A DNA stretch of 5,995 nt from Gemmatimonas sp. UBA2094 (GTDB lineage: Bacteria > Gemmatimonadota > Gemmatimonadetes > Gemmatimonadales > Gemmatimonadaceae). Location of the stretch: assembly GCA_002331565.1 (NCBI GenBank), contig DCZC01000115.1, forward strand, positions 3,882 through 9,876, read 5' to 3'. This document shows positions 1 through 5,995 of this stretch, piece by piece; position 1 is the stretch's first letter, and each line of letters begins with the position of its first letter. The position numbers and the translations under genes are program-made. Under the pieces are notes generated by a model. That model ran no database searches, was not told the origin of the DNA, and saw only the letters and a list, made by a program, of their open reading frames with translations.

Positions 1-806
1 AGCCCCAGTCGCATGAGGGTCCAGTAGCGCACGGGCGCGAGGCGGGCGAGCAGCGACAGCCCCTTGGCATCGCCACCGACCAACACGCGTGATCGTCGCC
101 GCTCGACGGCGCGCACGATCGTTTCTCCAGCATCCATGGGTGGCATGCGCAGAAATTTGCGGAACTGCTCCCGTTTGCGCGTCACTTCGTTCGGATCGAC
201 GTCTTTCGGCGCCCGCGCGCGGTCGGAAATGCTGGTGCGCACGCCACCCGGATGCACGACGGTGACGCCGACGGCGGAGCCGGCCAGCTCGTGGCGCAGC
301 GCCTCGGTGAATCCGCGCACCGCGAACTTGCTTGCCGCATACGCCACCTGTTCGGCCGGCGCCACGATGCCGAAGATGCTCGAGATGTTCACGAGGCGCG
401 CGTCGTCGCTGGCGCGGAGCAACGGGAGAAAGGCGCGGGTCATGCGCACCACGCCCCAGAAATTGATGCCGAAGAGCCATTCGAAGTCGTCTTCGGCGAC
501 CTGCTCGAAGGTGCCCCCCAGCGCGACGCCGGCGTTGTTCACGAGCACGTCCACCTGCGGGTGCGCGGCGCGCACGGCATCCGGGAACGCCGCCACCGCC
601 GCACGATCGGCCACGTCGAGTTGATGCGAGGAAATGCGGAGTGTCGAGGGCAGCAGCCCCACCGTCTCCGCGAGACCGCGCGGGTCGATGTCGGCGAGCG
701 CCAGGTGACAGCCACGCCGGGCGAGCGTCACGGCAATGCCGCGGCCGATACCGCTTCCCGCCCCGGTGACCACGGCCGTACGTCCGGTCAGGCGCATGGC
801 GCTCAT
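1..806 (-). CDS. Classical short-chain dehydrogenase/reductase (SDR), C-terminus cut by window edge
   Basis: The reading frame starts at ATG 806 and runs 268 codons to the left edge without a stop, so the gene is partial at its 3' end. Translation shows a full classical SDR core: the nucleotide-binding motif TGAGSGIG (residues 14-21), Asp39 at the end of the second beta strand, Asp64, NNAG (90-93), Asn115, Ser143 and the YAASK active site (Tyr156, Lys160), followed by the PGG stretch (186-188). This is the complete Asn-Ser-Tyr-Lys tetrad. Asp39 suggests a preference for NAD(H), fitting an alcohol-oxidising role; this is inferred. The tail VLVGGDAKG near residue 241 resembles SDRs that sit beside EthA-like monooxygenases, and probably only a short C-terminal piece is missing. 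The start overlaps the upstream monooxygenase stop as ATGA, and a GGAG ribosome site lies 6 bases upstream, which supports this start and coupled translation. The cytosolic enzyme probably interconverts an alcohol and a ketone; the substrate is unknown. Confidence 0.93.
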   Translation of the reverse strand, partial: MSAMRLTGRTAVVTGAGSGIGRGIAVTLARRGCHLALADIDPRGLAETVGLLPSTLRISSHQLDVADRAAVAAFPDAVRAAHPQVDVLVNNAGVALGGTFEQVAEDDFEWLFGINFWGVVRMTRAFLPLLRASDDARLVNISSIFGIVAPAEQVAYAASKFAVRGFTEALRHELAGSAVGVTVVHPGGVRTSISDRARAPKDVDPNEVTRKREQFRKFLRMPPMDAGETIVRAVERRRSRVLVGGDAKGLSLLARLAPVRYWTLMRLG

Positions 807-2374
807 CGCCCGCTCCGTGCATCACCGGGGTGCGACGGTGCGCCACGGAATTCCAAGGCGGGATCGTCCAACGGTCCGTGCCTGAGCATCACGAGATCCT
901 TGAGGTAGTTCTGATACAGACGCCACGGGGCCCGGTCGCCCTGTTTGGGCAGGCGGGGCTGCGCGCGCTGCACGTACCCCGACGTGAAGTCGAACACCGG
1001 CGTCTCTCTCATCGACGGGTCACGCCGCGGGGTGACCTGTGCATATCCGTGCGTGCGCATGTGATCGAGCAGGCGGCAGACGTGCTGCGCGATGAGGTCG
1101 CTCTTGAGCGTCCACGACGCATTGGTGTAGCCGACCGACGCGGCCATGTTGGGGACATTGCTCAGCATCATCCCCTTGTACAGCAGCTCGCGCGCGAAGT
1201 CGATCTCGTTCCCGTCGACCGTGAGCGTGACACCGGTGAGCACCGACATGCGGAGGCCAGTGGCCGTGACGATGAGATCGGCGTCGAGATGCGTGCCCGA
1301 CTCGAGTTGGATGCCCGTTTCGTCGAAGTGCGCGATGCGGTCGGTCACGATCGTCGCGCGCTGCTCGCGCAGCACGCGAAAGAGATCGCCGTCGGGCGCC
1401 ATGCACAGGCGCTCGTCCCACGGGTTGTACCGCGGCGTGAAATGCGTGTCGAGCGGAAAGTCGGGCCCCAGTTGCGCCCTCGCCTCCGTGCGCAGCGCCT
1501 TCTTGAACGTGTCCGGCCGTGTGCGCGCGATGTAGTAGTAGAACATGCTGCGCGCGATGTTCTTCCAGCGCGTGAGGCCATAGGCCACGCGTGGGGGCAA
1601 CACTTTGCGCAACACATTCGCGAGGGCGTCTTCGCTGGGCAGCGCAGCGATATACGTGGGTGAGCGCTGGAGCATGGTGACGTGCGCCGCGGCACCGTCA
1701 CCGTCGAGCATCGCCGGGACGAGGGTCACGGCCGTCGCGCCACTGCCAATCACGACGACACACTGTCCGCGATAGTCGAGACGCTCGGGCCAGTGTTGCG
1801 GGTGCACGATGCGGCCGCGGAAGCGCTCACGCCCCGGGAAGTCGGGGGTATAGCCCTGCGCGTAGTCGTAATACCCGGTGCAGCTGTAGAGAAACGCGCA
1901 GGTGAACTGTCGCCGCCCCCCGCCGCCGGTGGTCTCGACGTCCACCGTCCAGCGGGCATCGGCCGACGACCATGATGCCTGCACCATGCGATGGCCGAAG
2001 CGGATGTGCCGGTCGATGCCGTGCTCGCGCGCGGTCTCCTCGATGTACGCCTTGATCGACGGGCCGTCGGCAATCGCCTTCGCCGCACGCCAGGGGCGGA
2101 AGCGGTAGCCGAGCGTGTACATGTCGGAGTCCGAGCGGATGCCCGGATAGCGGAACAGGTCCCAGGTGCCACCCATCTGCTCGCGCGCCTCGAGTATGGC
2201 GTACGAGCGCCCCGGGCACTCGTGCTGGAGGTGCCACGCGGCGCTGATGCCGGAAAGACCGGCGCCGACGATCAGGACATCGACGTGTGGCACGTTGGAC
2301 GACATGGGCGGAGTGAACACGGGCTGGTCGGTGACGTCACTCAACGATACCCGGTGACCGGCGGGGATCGTCAT
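803..2374 (-). CDS. EthA/AlmA-type FAD-dependent Baeyer-Villiger (class B) monooxygenase
   Basis: This 523-residue flavoprotein would use FAD, NADPH and O2 to insert oxygen next to a carbonyl (ketone to ester), to oxidise sulfur, or, in the AlmA branch, to oxidise long-chain alkanes. Visible motifs are the FAD-binding GAGLSG (37-42), GGTW (68-71) followed by RYPGIRSDSD (75-84), the Baeyer-Villiger fingerprint FRGRIVHPQHWP (185-196, a perfect FxGxxxHxxxWP), the NADPH-binding GSGATA (210-215) and the ATG motif (371-373). From memory, HPQHWP, HVTMLQRSPTY, YNPWD, KGMML and GYTNASWTLK are shared closely with mycobacterial EthA and partly with Acinetobacter AlmA, so I leave the symbol blank. EthA has about 489 residues. 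Starting at the internal Met24 (ATG at 2305) gives 500 residues and begins just before the first beta strand, so the annotated start may be 23 codons too long; neither start has a clear ribosome site. The gene begins 19 bases after the hydrolase stop (88 if Met24 is used) and overlaps the SDR by four bases. Confidence 0.95.
   Translation of the reverse strand: MTIPAGHRVSLSDVTDQPVFTPPMSSNVPHVDVLIVGAGLSGISAAWHLQHECPGRSYAILEAREQMGGTWDLFRYPGIRSDSDMYTLGYRFRPWRAAKAIADGPSIKAYIEETAREHGIDRHIRFGHRMVQASWSSADARWTVDVETTGGGGRRQFTCAFLYSCTGYYDYAQGYTPDFPGRERFRGRIVHPQHWPERLDYRGQCVVVIGSGATAVTLVPAMLDGDGAAAHVTMLQRSPTYIAALPSEDALANVLRKVLPPRVAYGLTRWKNIARSMFYYYIARTRPDTFKKALRTEARAQLGPDFPLDTHFTPRYNPWDERLCMAPDGDLFRVLREQRATIVTDRIAHFDETGIQLESGTHLDADLIVTATGLRMSVLTGVTLTVDGNEIDFARELLYKGMMLSNVPNMAASVGYTNASWTLKSDLIAQHVCRLLDHMRTHGYAQVTPRRDPSMRETPVFDFTSGYVQRAQPRLPKQGDRAPWRLYQNYLKDLVMLRHGPLDDPALEFRGAPSHPGDARSGR
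813..816 (-). promoter_or_regulatory. Ribosome binding site of the SDR gene
   Basis: On the minus strand GGAG is followed by six bases and then the ATG at 806. It lies inside the last codons of the monooxygenase gene. It is the only convincing Shine-Dalgarno sequence before an assigned start in the window, and it fixes the SDR start at the ATGA overlap. Confidence 0.6.
2329..2361. repeat. Two small palindromes and a direct repeat at the 5' end of the monooxygenase gene
   Basis: Positions 2331-2340 read GTGACGTCAC, a perfect 10-base palindrome. Positions 2351-2361 read CCGGTGACCGG, two 5-base arms around one central base. CGGTGAC occurs as a direct repeat at 2329-2335 and 2352-2358, 23 bases apart. 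The cluster lies inside the coding sequence if Met1 is used, but 24-56 bases upstream of the start if Met24 (2305) is used. In that case it could be an operator or leader element. Short palindromes arise often by chance in GC-rich DNA, so a function is only a possibility. Confidence 0.3.
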
Positions 2375-2393
2375 CGGGCAGGGCGGACGCCCG

Positions 2394-3296
2394 TCACTGG
2401 CCCTGCTGCGCCGCCGGAGCAGTCGTGGCCCGCACGAAGGCGGCGATGCGCCGGACGATCTCGCTGTCGCCGCGGCTGATCCGCGCGAACGCTCCCACGC
2501 TCACCCCGTGCGTTCCCGGCACCCAGAGTTCGTCTACCGGCACGTGCGACGCGCGCAGCGCGGCGGCCAGCGAGCGGGTGTTTCTCGGGTTCACGGTCTG
2601 GTCATCCTGCCCCATCACCAGCAGCGTGCGCAGGGAGTGCGGGGTCACGAAGTGCACCGGCAGCGCATCGTATTCCCGCTCCTTCGCACCGGCGAACGTC
2701 CGCTTGAGGAGGTCGGTGTCGAAGACGAAGTCGTAGGGGCCCGACAGCCCCACGAACCCGCCGAGGATGTCCGGGGTGGACCCGTGCTTCGCCAGGTAGC
2801 GGGCGTCGTACGCCACCAGCGCCGCGAGGTGGGCGCCCGCGCTGTGTCCCATCAGCACCACCCGGGCCGTGTCCCCGCCCCAGGCAGCGGCATGTGCCGT
2901 GGTGTAGGCAACCGCCCGCGCCACGTCGTCGACGAAGGCCGGAAAGCGGGTGTCGGGCATGAGCCGGTAATTGGGGAGCACGGCAACGAATCCCATCTGC
3001 GCCAGCGCTTTCCCCACCCAGGCGTAGGCCTCCTTGCTCCCGCTCTGCCAGCTGCCCCCGTGCACGAAGATCACCACGGGGGCCGCCGAGCCCAGCGGCG
3101 CCCCGGTGGTGTCGAGGGCGCGATACACGTCGAGGCGCTGCCGCGGCCCCTCGCCGTAGGCGACCTCGGTGTGCGGCACCGGGACGGTCTCGATGAGGTT
3201 GGCGGCGCCGAGCTGGATGTCGGTGCACCCGGTCGTGGCGACCAGAATGGCCACCAGGGCGGCGACCGGCGGCAGGTGTCGGAAGCGAAATGGCAT
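2394..3296 (-). CDS. Exported alpha/beta hydrolase (esterase/lipase-like, BD-FAE or Abhydrolase_3 type)
   Basis: Taking ATG 3296 gives 300 residues. An open frame continues upstream to a TTG at 3410, but ATG 3296 places a typical export signal at the very N-terminus: basic residues (MPFRFRH), a hydrophobic stretch (about 10-20) and Cys24 in a weak lipobox (ATTGC, with Thr instead of the usual Leu at -3). It is therefore probably a lipoprotein or a secreted protein. The hydrolase core has the oxyanion motif HGGSW (79-83), the nucleophile elbow GHSAG (150-154, Ser152), an acidic residue in GQDDQTV (Asp231 or Asp232) and His263 in GTHG, a complete Ser-Asp-His triad. HGGxW enzymes include carboxylesterases, feruloyl/acetyl esterases and arylformamidases; the substrate here is unknown. 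It is the first gene of the apparent operon with the monooxygenase and SDR, which suggests it cleaves an ester related to that chemistry. No Shine-Dalgarno sequence precedes ATG 3296. Confidence 0.9.
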   Translation of the reverse strand: MPFRFRHLPPVAALVAILVATTGCTDIQLGAANLIETVPVPHTEVAYGEGPRQRLDVYRALDTTGAPLGSAAPVVIFVHGGSWQSGSKEAYAWVGKALAQMGFVAVLPNYRLMPDTRFPAFVDDVARAVAYTTAHAAAWGGDTARVVLMGHSAGAHLAALVAYDARYLAKHGSTPDILGGFVGLSGPYDFVFDTDLLKRTFAGAKEREYDALPVHFVTPHSLRTLLVMGQDDQTVNPRNTRSLAAALRASHVPVDELWVPGTHGVSVGAFARISRGDSEIVRRIAAFVRATTAPAAQQGQ

Positions 3297-3424
3297 GGGA
3301 ATACGTTGAATAAAGATACGCCGTCTCTCTTTCGCGACATCCGGCGCCGAAACACCCCGGGAGCCAGATCCCTTGGCTTCCGCTCCTGCTCGCGCCGTCT
3401 CTTCATACAAATCCGTCGTCCTCC
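3297..3424. promoter_or_regulatory. Divergent intergenic region between the esterase operon and the barrel gene
   Basis: These 128 bases separate two divergently read transcription units, so promoters for both directions are expected here. The part nearest the hydrolase start (about 3296-3318) is locally AT-rich and on the minus strand contains TATCTT (3313-3318), a possible -10 element, but no good -35 is seen at the expected distance. In the plus direction TACAAA (3406-3411) is a weak -10 candidate lying only 13 bases before GTG 3425, which would imply a very short or absent leader. Neither promoter can be assigned firmly by eye. The region holds no other gene. Confidence 0.4.
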
Positions 3425-5866
3425 GTGTTCATTCCCTTGCTGTTGCTTGCCGTCGCCGTGGTACAGGCGTCGGCGCTTTCTGCTCAGGTAGCGCCGGCGG
3501 GCGCCGAGCGTCCGACGCCGCCACCGGCACCACTGGTGTACAACGGGCGCGAGGGTCGCACCACCGTGCGGATCCCGCGCTTCGAGACGCCCGTGACTAT
3601 CGACGGGGCGCTCGACGAACCGCAGTGGGCCGACGCGGCGCAGTTGACCGGCTTCTCGCAGTTCAACCCGTCCGACGGGCGCCCCTCGCTCGACTCCACA
3701 GTCGCGCTGGTGTGGTACGGCCCCGACGCCATCTATTTCGCCGTGCGCGCCTACGCGCCCGCCGGGACGGTGCGGGGGACGCTGGCCGACCGCGACCGCA
3801 TCCAGAACGACGACCACGTCCAGTTCATCCTCGACACGTTCAACGACCGGCGGCAGGCGTTCGTGTTCGCCGTCAACCCGCTGGGGGTGCAGAGCGACGG
3901 CATCCGTACGGAGGGTGGCGGTGGCGGTGGGCGCGGCGGACGTGGCGGCGGCGGCGGTGGTGGCGGGGGTGGTATGGGCGGCGGGTTTTCCCGGGCCAAT
4001 CTCGGGAATGCCGATCTCAATCAGGACATGATCTGGCAGTCCCGCGGCCGCATCACCGAATGGGGGTACCAGGTCGAGCTGCGGGTGCCTTTCAAGAGCA
4101 TCCGCTACCGGGTGGGCGGGACGATGCAGTGGGGGCTCAACGTCGTCCGCAATACGCAGCGCAACAGCTATCAGGACACGTGGACGCGGACGAACCGCGG
4201 GCTGGCGTCATTTCTGGTGCAGTCGGGGCGACTCGAGGGGATTCGCGACCTGCGGCGTGGCCTGGTGCTGGACCTCACGCCGGTGGTGACGACCGCGCTC
4301 CCCGGCAGTGCGACAACGACCAACGGCTGGCAGTACGCGGCCAAGCCGCAGTACGGTGGCGATGTCCGCTGGGGCGTGACGCCCAACCTCACGCTCAACG
4401 CCACGGTCAACCCGGACTTCTCCCAAGTGGAAGCCGACGTGGGGCAGATCCCGGGTGACGTGCGCTTCGCGCTCTTCTTCCCGGAGCTGCGCCCCTTCTT
4501 CGTGGAAGGAAACGAACAGATCGATACGCCCAACCAGCTCGTGTACACGCGCCGCATCATTCAGCCGCAGGCCGCGGCCAAGGCGACGGGCAAGGTGTCG
4601 CGCTTCGATCTCGGCGTGCTGTCGGCGCTCGACAACGCCACGTACTCCGCGAACGGGCAGGACAGCCCGCTCTTCAACATCGCGCGCATGCGGCGCGACC
4701 TCGGCGCGCAGAACAACATCGGCTTCACCGTCACCGACCGGCGCGAGGGGGCGAACTTCAATACCGTCCTCAACGCCGACGGCCGGTTTCTCTACCGGAA
4801 CGTCTATACCACGTCGTATCAGGTGGCGACCAGCCGCTCGCGCACGGGTGACCAGTCGACACAAGGTGACATCTGGGAGCTCAGTTTCGACCGCGCGGGA
4901 CGGTCGTACGGTTTCCGCAACTCCATCGAAGGGGTAAGCCCGGCCTTCGAGTCGCGCGCCGGCTTCGTACCGCGACTCGACTACGTGCAGCCGCAGTTCA
5001 ATCAGCGCTACACGTATTTCGGCAAGCGCGGCCAGCGGGTGGAGCAGGCCATGTTCTTCCTGAGCGGGCAGGGAACGTGGGCGTACAACGACTTCTTCGC
5101 GGCCGAAAGCCCGCTGGAAACGCGGCTCTCGCTGTCGAGCAGTCTGCAGCTCCGCGGCGGCTGGGGGCTGGGATTCACGCCTTCGCTGGAGCGCTTCGCC
5201 TTCCAGCCGGAGCGGTACACCACTTACGCCGTGGAAACGCCACGCTCGGCGACCCGCCTCGATACGGTGGCGTTCGTGCCCGGTGTGCCGGTGCCAGCCC
5301 GTCAGCTGCAGATGCGCATCACGACGCCGCAGTTCGGCAAGTTCGGCGCATCCATCAACAGCACGATCGGCCGCGACGCCGAATTCTTCGAGACGGCGCA
5401 GGCCCACCGCGTAGACGTGAATGCCACGCTCGACCTGCGCCCCACGCCCAAAGTGCGCATCAGTGCCATCATGCTCCACCAGGAGTTCCGGCGCGCGCGC
5501 GACAACTCGGCCATTCTCCGCACCAACATCCCGCGCCTGCGCACCGAATTCCAGCTCAATCGCGCGATCTTCTTCCGCTTCGTTGGGCAGTACGAATCGC
5601 GGCTGCGCGATGCGTACCGCGATCCGCTCACCGAACGCCCCATCCTGATCAAGAACAGCAGCGGCACGTACGTGAAGTCGGTGCGCAGTCAGACCAACGC
5701 CGTGCGGGCCGACTGGCTCTTCTCCTACTTCCCGAGCCCCGGCAAGGTGGTGTACCTGGGCTACGGGGCCAGCCTCAACGAGGCGTTCGCGTTCCGCTTC
5801 CGTGAGCTGGATCGTACGAGCGACGGGTTCTTCGTGAAGGTGAGCTGGTTGTACCGGGTGCCGTAA
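3425..5866 (+). CDS. Outer-membrane beta-barrel protein with CBM9-like N-terminal domain (DUF5916 family)
   Basis: The 813-residue product begins with a hydrophobic signal peptide (about residues 2-20, probable cleavage ALSA|Q after residue 20). A CBM9-like domain follows from about 45 to 230: it has VTIDGALDEPQWADA (57-71), the ALVWYGPDAIYFAVRAYA segment (94-111), NDDHVQFILDTFND (128-141) and ELRVPFKSIRY (218-228). A DUF5916 region starts near 280, with NPDFSQVEADVGQ (329-341) and FFPELRPFFVEGNE (351-364) as its hallmark. The rest is rich in alternating polar and aromatic residues, as in an outer-membrane barrel, ending FVKVSWLYRVP. CBM9 relatives bind sugars, but the function of this combined family is not established. 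A 24-residue glycine-rich tract (164-187) interrupts the CBM9-like part. The start is a GTG without a ribosome site, and the signal peptide lacks the usual basic residues, so the exact N-terminus is doubtful. The gene is divergent from the esterase operon. Confidence 0.92.
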   Translation: MFIPLLLLAVAVVQASALSAQVAPAGAERPTPPPAPLVYNGREGRTTVRIPRFETPVTIDGALDEPQWADAAQLTGFSQFNPSDGRPSLDSTVALVWYGPDAIYFAVRAYAPAGTVRGTLADRDRIQNDDHVQFILDTFNDRRQAFVFAVNPLGVQSDGIRTEGGGGGGRGGRGGGGGGGGGGMGGGFSRANLGNADLNQDMIWQSRGRITEWGYQVELRVPFKSIRYRVGGTMQWGLNVVRNTQRNSYQDTWTRTNRGLASFLVQSGRLEGIRDLRRGLVLDLTPVVTTALPGSATTTNGWQYAAKPQYGGDVRWGVTPNLTLNATVNPDFSQVEADVGQIPGDVRFALFFPELRPFFVEGNEQIDTPNQLVYTRRIIQPQAAAKATGKVSRFDLGVLSALDNATYSANGQDSPLFNIARMRRDLGAQNNIGFTVTDRREGANFNTVLNADGRFLYRNVYTTSYQVATSRSRTGDQSTQGDIWELSFDRAGRSYGFRNSIEGVSPAFESRAGFVPRLDYVQPQFNQRYTYFGKRGQRVEQAMFFLSGQGTWAYNDFFAAESPLETRLSLSSSLQLRGGWGLGFTPSLERFAFQPERYTTYAVETPRSATRLDTVAFVPGVPVPARQLQMRITTPQFGKFGASINSTIGRDAEFFETAQAHRVDVNATLDLRPTPKVRISAIMLHQEFRRARDNSAILRTNIPRLRTEFQLNRAIFFRFVGQYESRLRDAYRDPLTERPILIKNSSGTYVKSVRSQTNAVRADWLFSYFPSPGKVVYLGYGASLNEAFAFRFRELDRTSDGFFVKVSWLYRVP
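3914..3985 (+). repeat. Glycine-codon repeat (GGN tract) inside the barrel gene
   Basis: Twenty-four codons here (residues 164-187) encode almost only glycine, broken by two arginines, one methionine and one phenylalanine at the edge. The codons are GGT and GGC with GGG and GGA mixed in, a low-complexity tract prone to replication slippage. It keeps the frame. It lies in the CBM9-like domain, between the strand ending GIRTE and the segment DMIWQSRGRITEWGYQ, where relatives usually carry a short loop. Confidence 0.8.
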
Positions 5867-5912
5867 CCACGGCGACGGGCGTTGGCGGGCGGGCGCGGCG
5901 GGTCCGTTGCCG
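5867..5912. other. Short intergenic gap between convergent genes
   Basis: These 46 bases lie between the stop of the barrel gene and the stop of the likely convergent gene. They are almost entirely G and C with no T-run, so no intrinsic terminator can be called. Confidence 0.4.
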
Positions 5913-5995
5913 CTACGCCAACTCCCCGGCGAACCGGCGCGCCATCAGCCGCCGGTGCAGCGCCGGCCAGGTGGCCCACAACCATGCACCCAAGG
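5913..5995 (-). CDS. C-terminal end of a convergent gene, product not recognised (partial)
   Basis: Reading the minus strand from the right edge, one frame stays open for 26 codons to TAG at 5915-5913 and gives a tail rich in Trp, Leu and Arg, starting LGAWLWATWPALHRR and ending RRFAGELA. Twenty-four of the 26 codons end in G or C, as expected for a real gene in such GC-rich DNA; the neighbouring frame checked does not show this bias. The tail could be amphipathic or the end of a membrane-associated protein, but too little is present to name a family. The gene would run convergently towards the barrel gene. Confidence 0.42.
   Translation of the reverse strand, partial: LGAWLWATWPALHRRLMARRFAGELA

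Noticed and set aside
64..908. Plus-strand open frames across the left end
   Set aside because: The minus strand here encodes a complete SDR core with all catalytic residues. The plus-strand frames are complements of it.
830..1663. Plus-strand open frame opposite the monooxygenase (277 codons)
   Set aside because: It is antisense to a strongly supported EthA-type protein, its product is Arg-rich, and it has no motif of its own.
3297..3410. N-terminal extension of the hydrolase to a TTG at 3410
   Set aside because: It would bury the export signal behind 38 charged residues. ATG 3296 puts the basic and hydrophobic signal at the N-terminus, as expected.
2508..3491. Plus-strand open frame opposite the hydrolase (327 codons)
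   Set aside because: It lies antisense to the hydrolase with its complete catalytic triad and crosses the divergent intergenic region. The composition is that of a shadow frame.
4208..5479. Long minus-strand open frame opposite the barrel gene (423 codons)
   Set aside because: It is antisense to a protein with clear CBM9-like and DUF5916 motifs. Its translation is Arg/Glu/His/Val-rich with no recognisable motif, as expected for a shadow frame in GC-rich DNA.
5881..5922. Inverted repeat GTTGGCG / CGCCAAC as a terminator between the convergent genes
   Set aside because: The stem is only 7 bases with a 28-base loop and no T-run. It also overlaps the end of the likely convergent gene, so it is not a convincing intrinsic terminator.
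1..5995. CRISPR array, tRNA/rRNA, insertion sequence or phage elements
   Set aside because: No regularly spaced repeats, terminal inverted repeats, transposase-like frames or RNA-like cloverleaf sequences were seen. The window is filled by ordinary coding sequence.

Overview
The window is GC-rich, densely coding bacterial chromosome. The organism is probably a high-GC environmental Gram-negative. The best clue is a large outer-membrane-type barrel protein of the DUF5916 class with a CBM9-like N-terminal domain, a family common in Gemmatimonadota, Acidobacteria and Bacteroidetes. Together with the very high GC content this makes Gemmatimonadota my best guess, inferred from recalled family distribution and not from a database search.

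Layout: three genes on the minus strand form one apparent operon, read from about 3296 down to 1. In transcription order they are an exported alpha/beta hydrolase (esterase-like, HGGSW and GHSAG motifs), an EthA/AlmA-type class B flavoprotein (Baeyer-Villiger) monooxygenase with a perfect FxGxxxHxxxWP fingerprint, and a classical short-chain dehydrogenase whose C-terminus runs off the left edge. The monooxygenase stop and dehydrogenase start overlap as ATGA. A divergent gene on the plus strand (3425-5866) encodes the CBM9-like/DUF5916 beta-barrel protein with an unusual 24-residue glycine-rich tract. After it, the last 83 bases look like the C-terminal end of a convergent minus-strand gene.

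How the genes may work together: the dehydrogenase, monooxygenase and esterase are the three activities needed to turn a secondary alcohol into a ketone, then an ester (or lactone), then an acid plus alcohol. The same three enzyme classes lie side by side in the mycobacterial mymA (Rv3083-Rv3085) cluster. A hydrophobic substrate, such as a ketone, long-chain lipid or alkane derivative, is therefore a reasonable but unproven inference. The barrel gene shares a 128-base divergent intergenic region with this operon and could be co-regulated.

No RNA gene, mobile element, CRISPR array or clear intrinsic terminator was seen. Nothing here clearly represents a wholly new system. The points most worth a second look are the operon's gene combination with its exported esterase, the glycine-rich insertion in the barrel protein, the uncertain starts, and the palindromic sequence at the 5' end of the monooxygenase.
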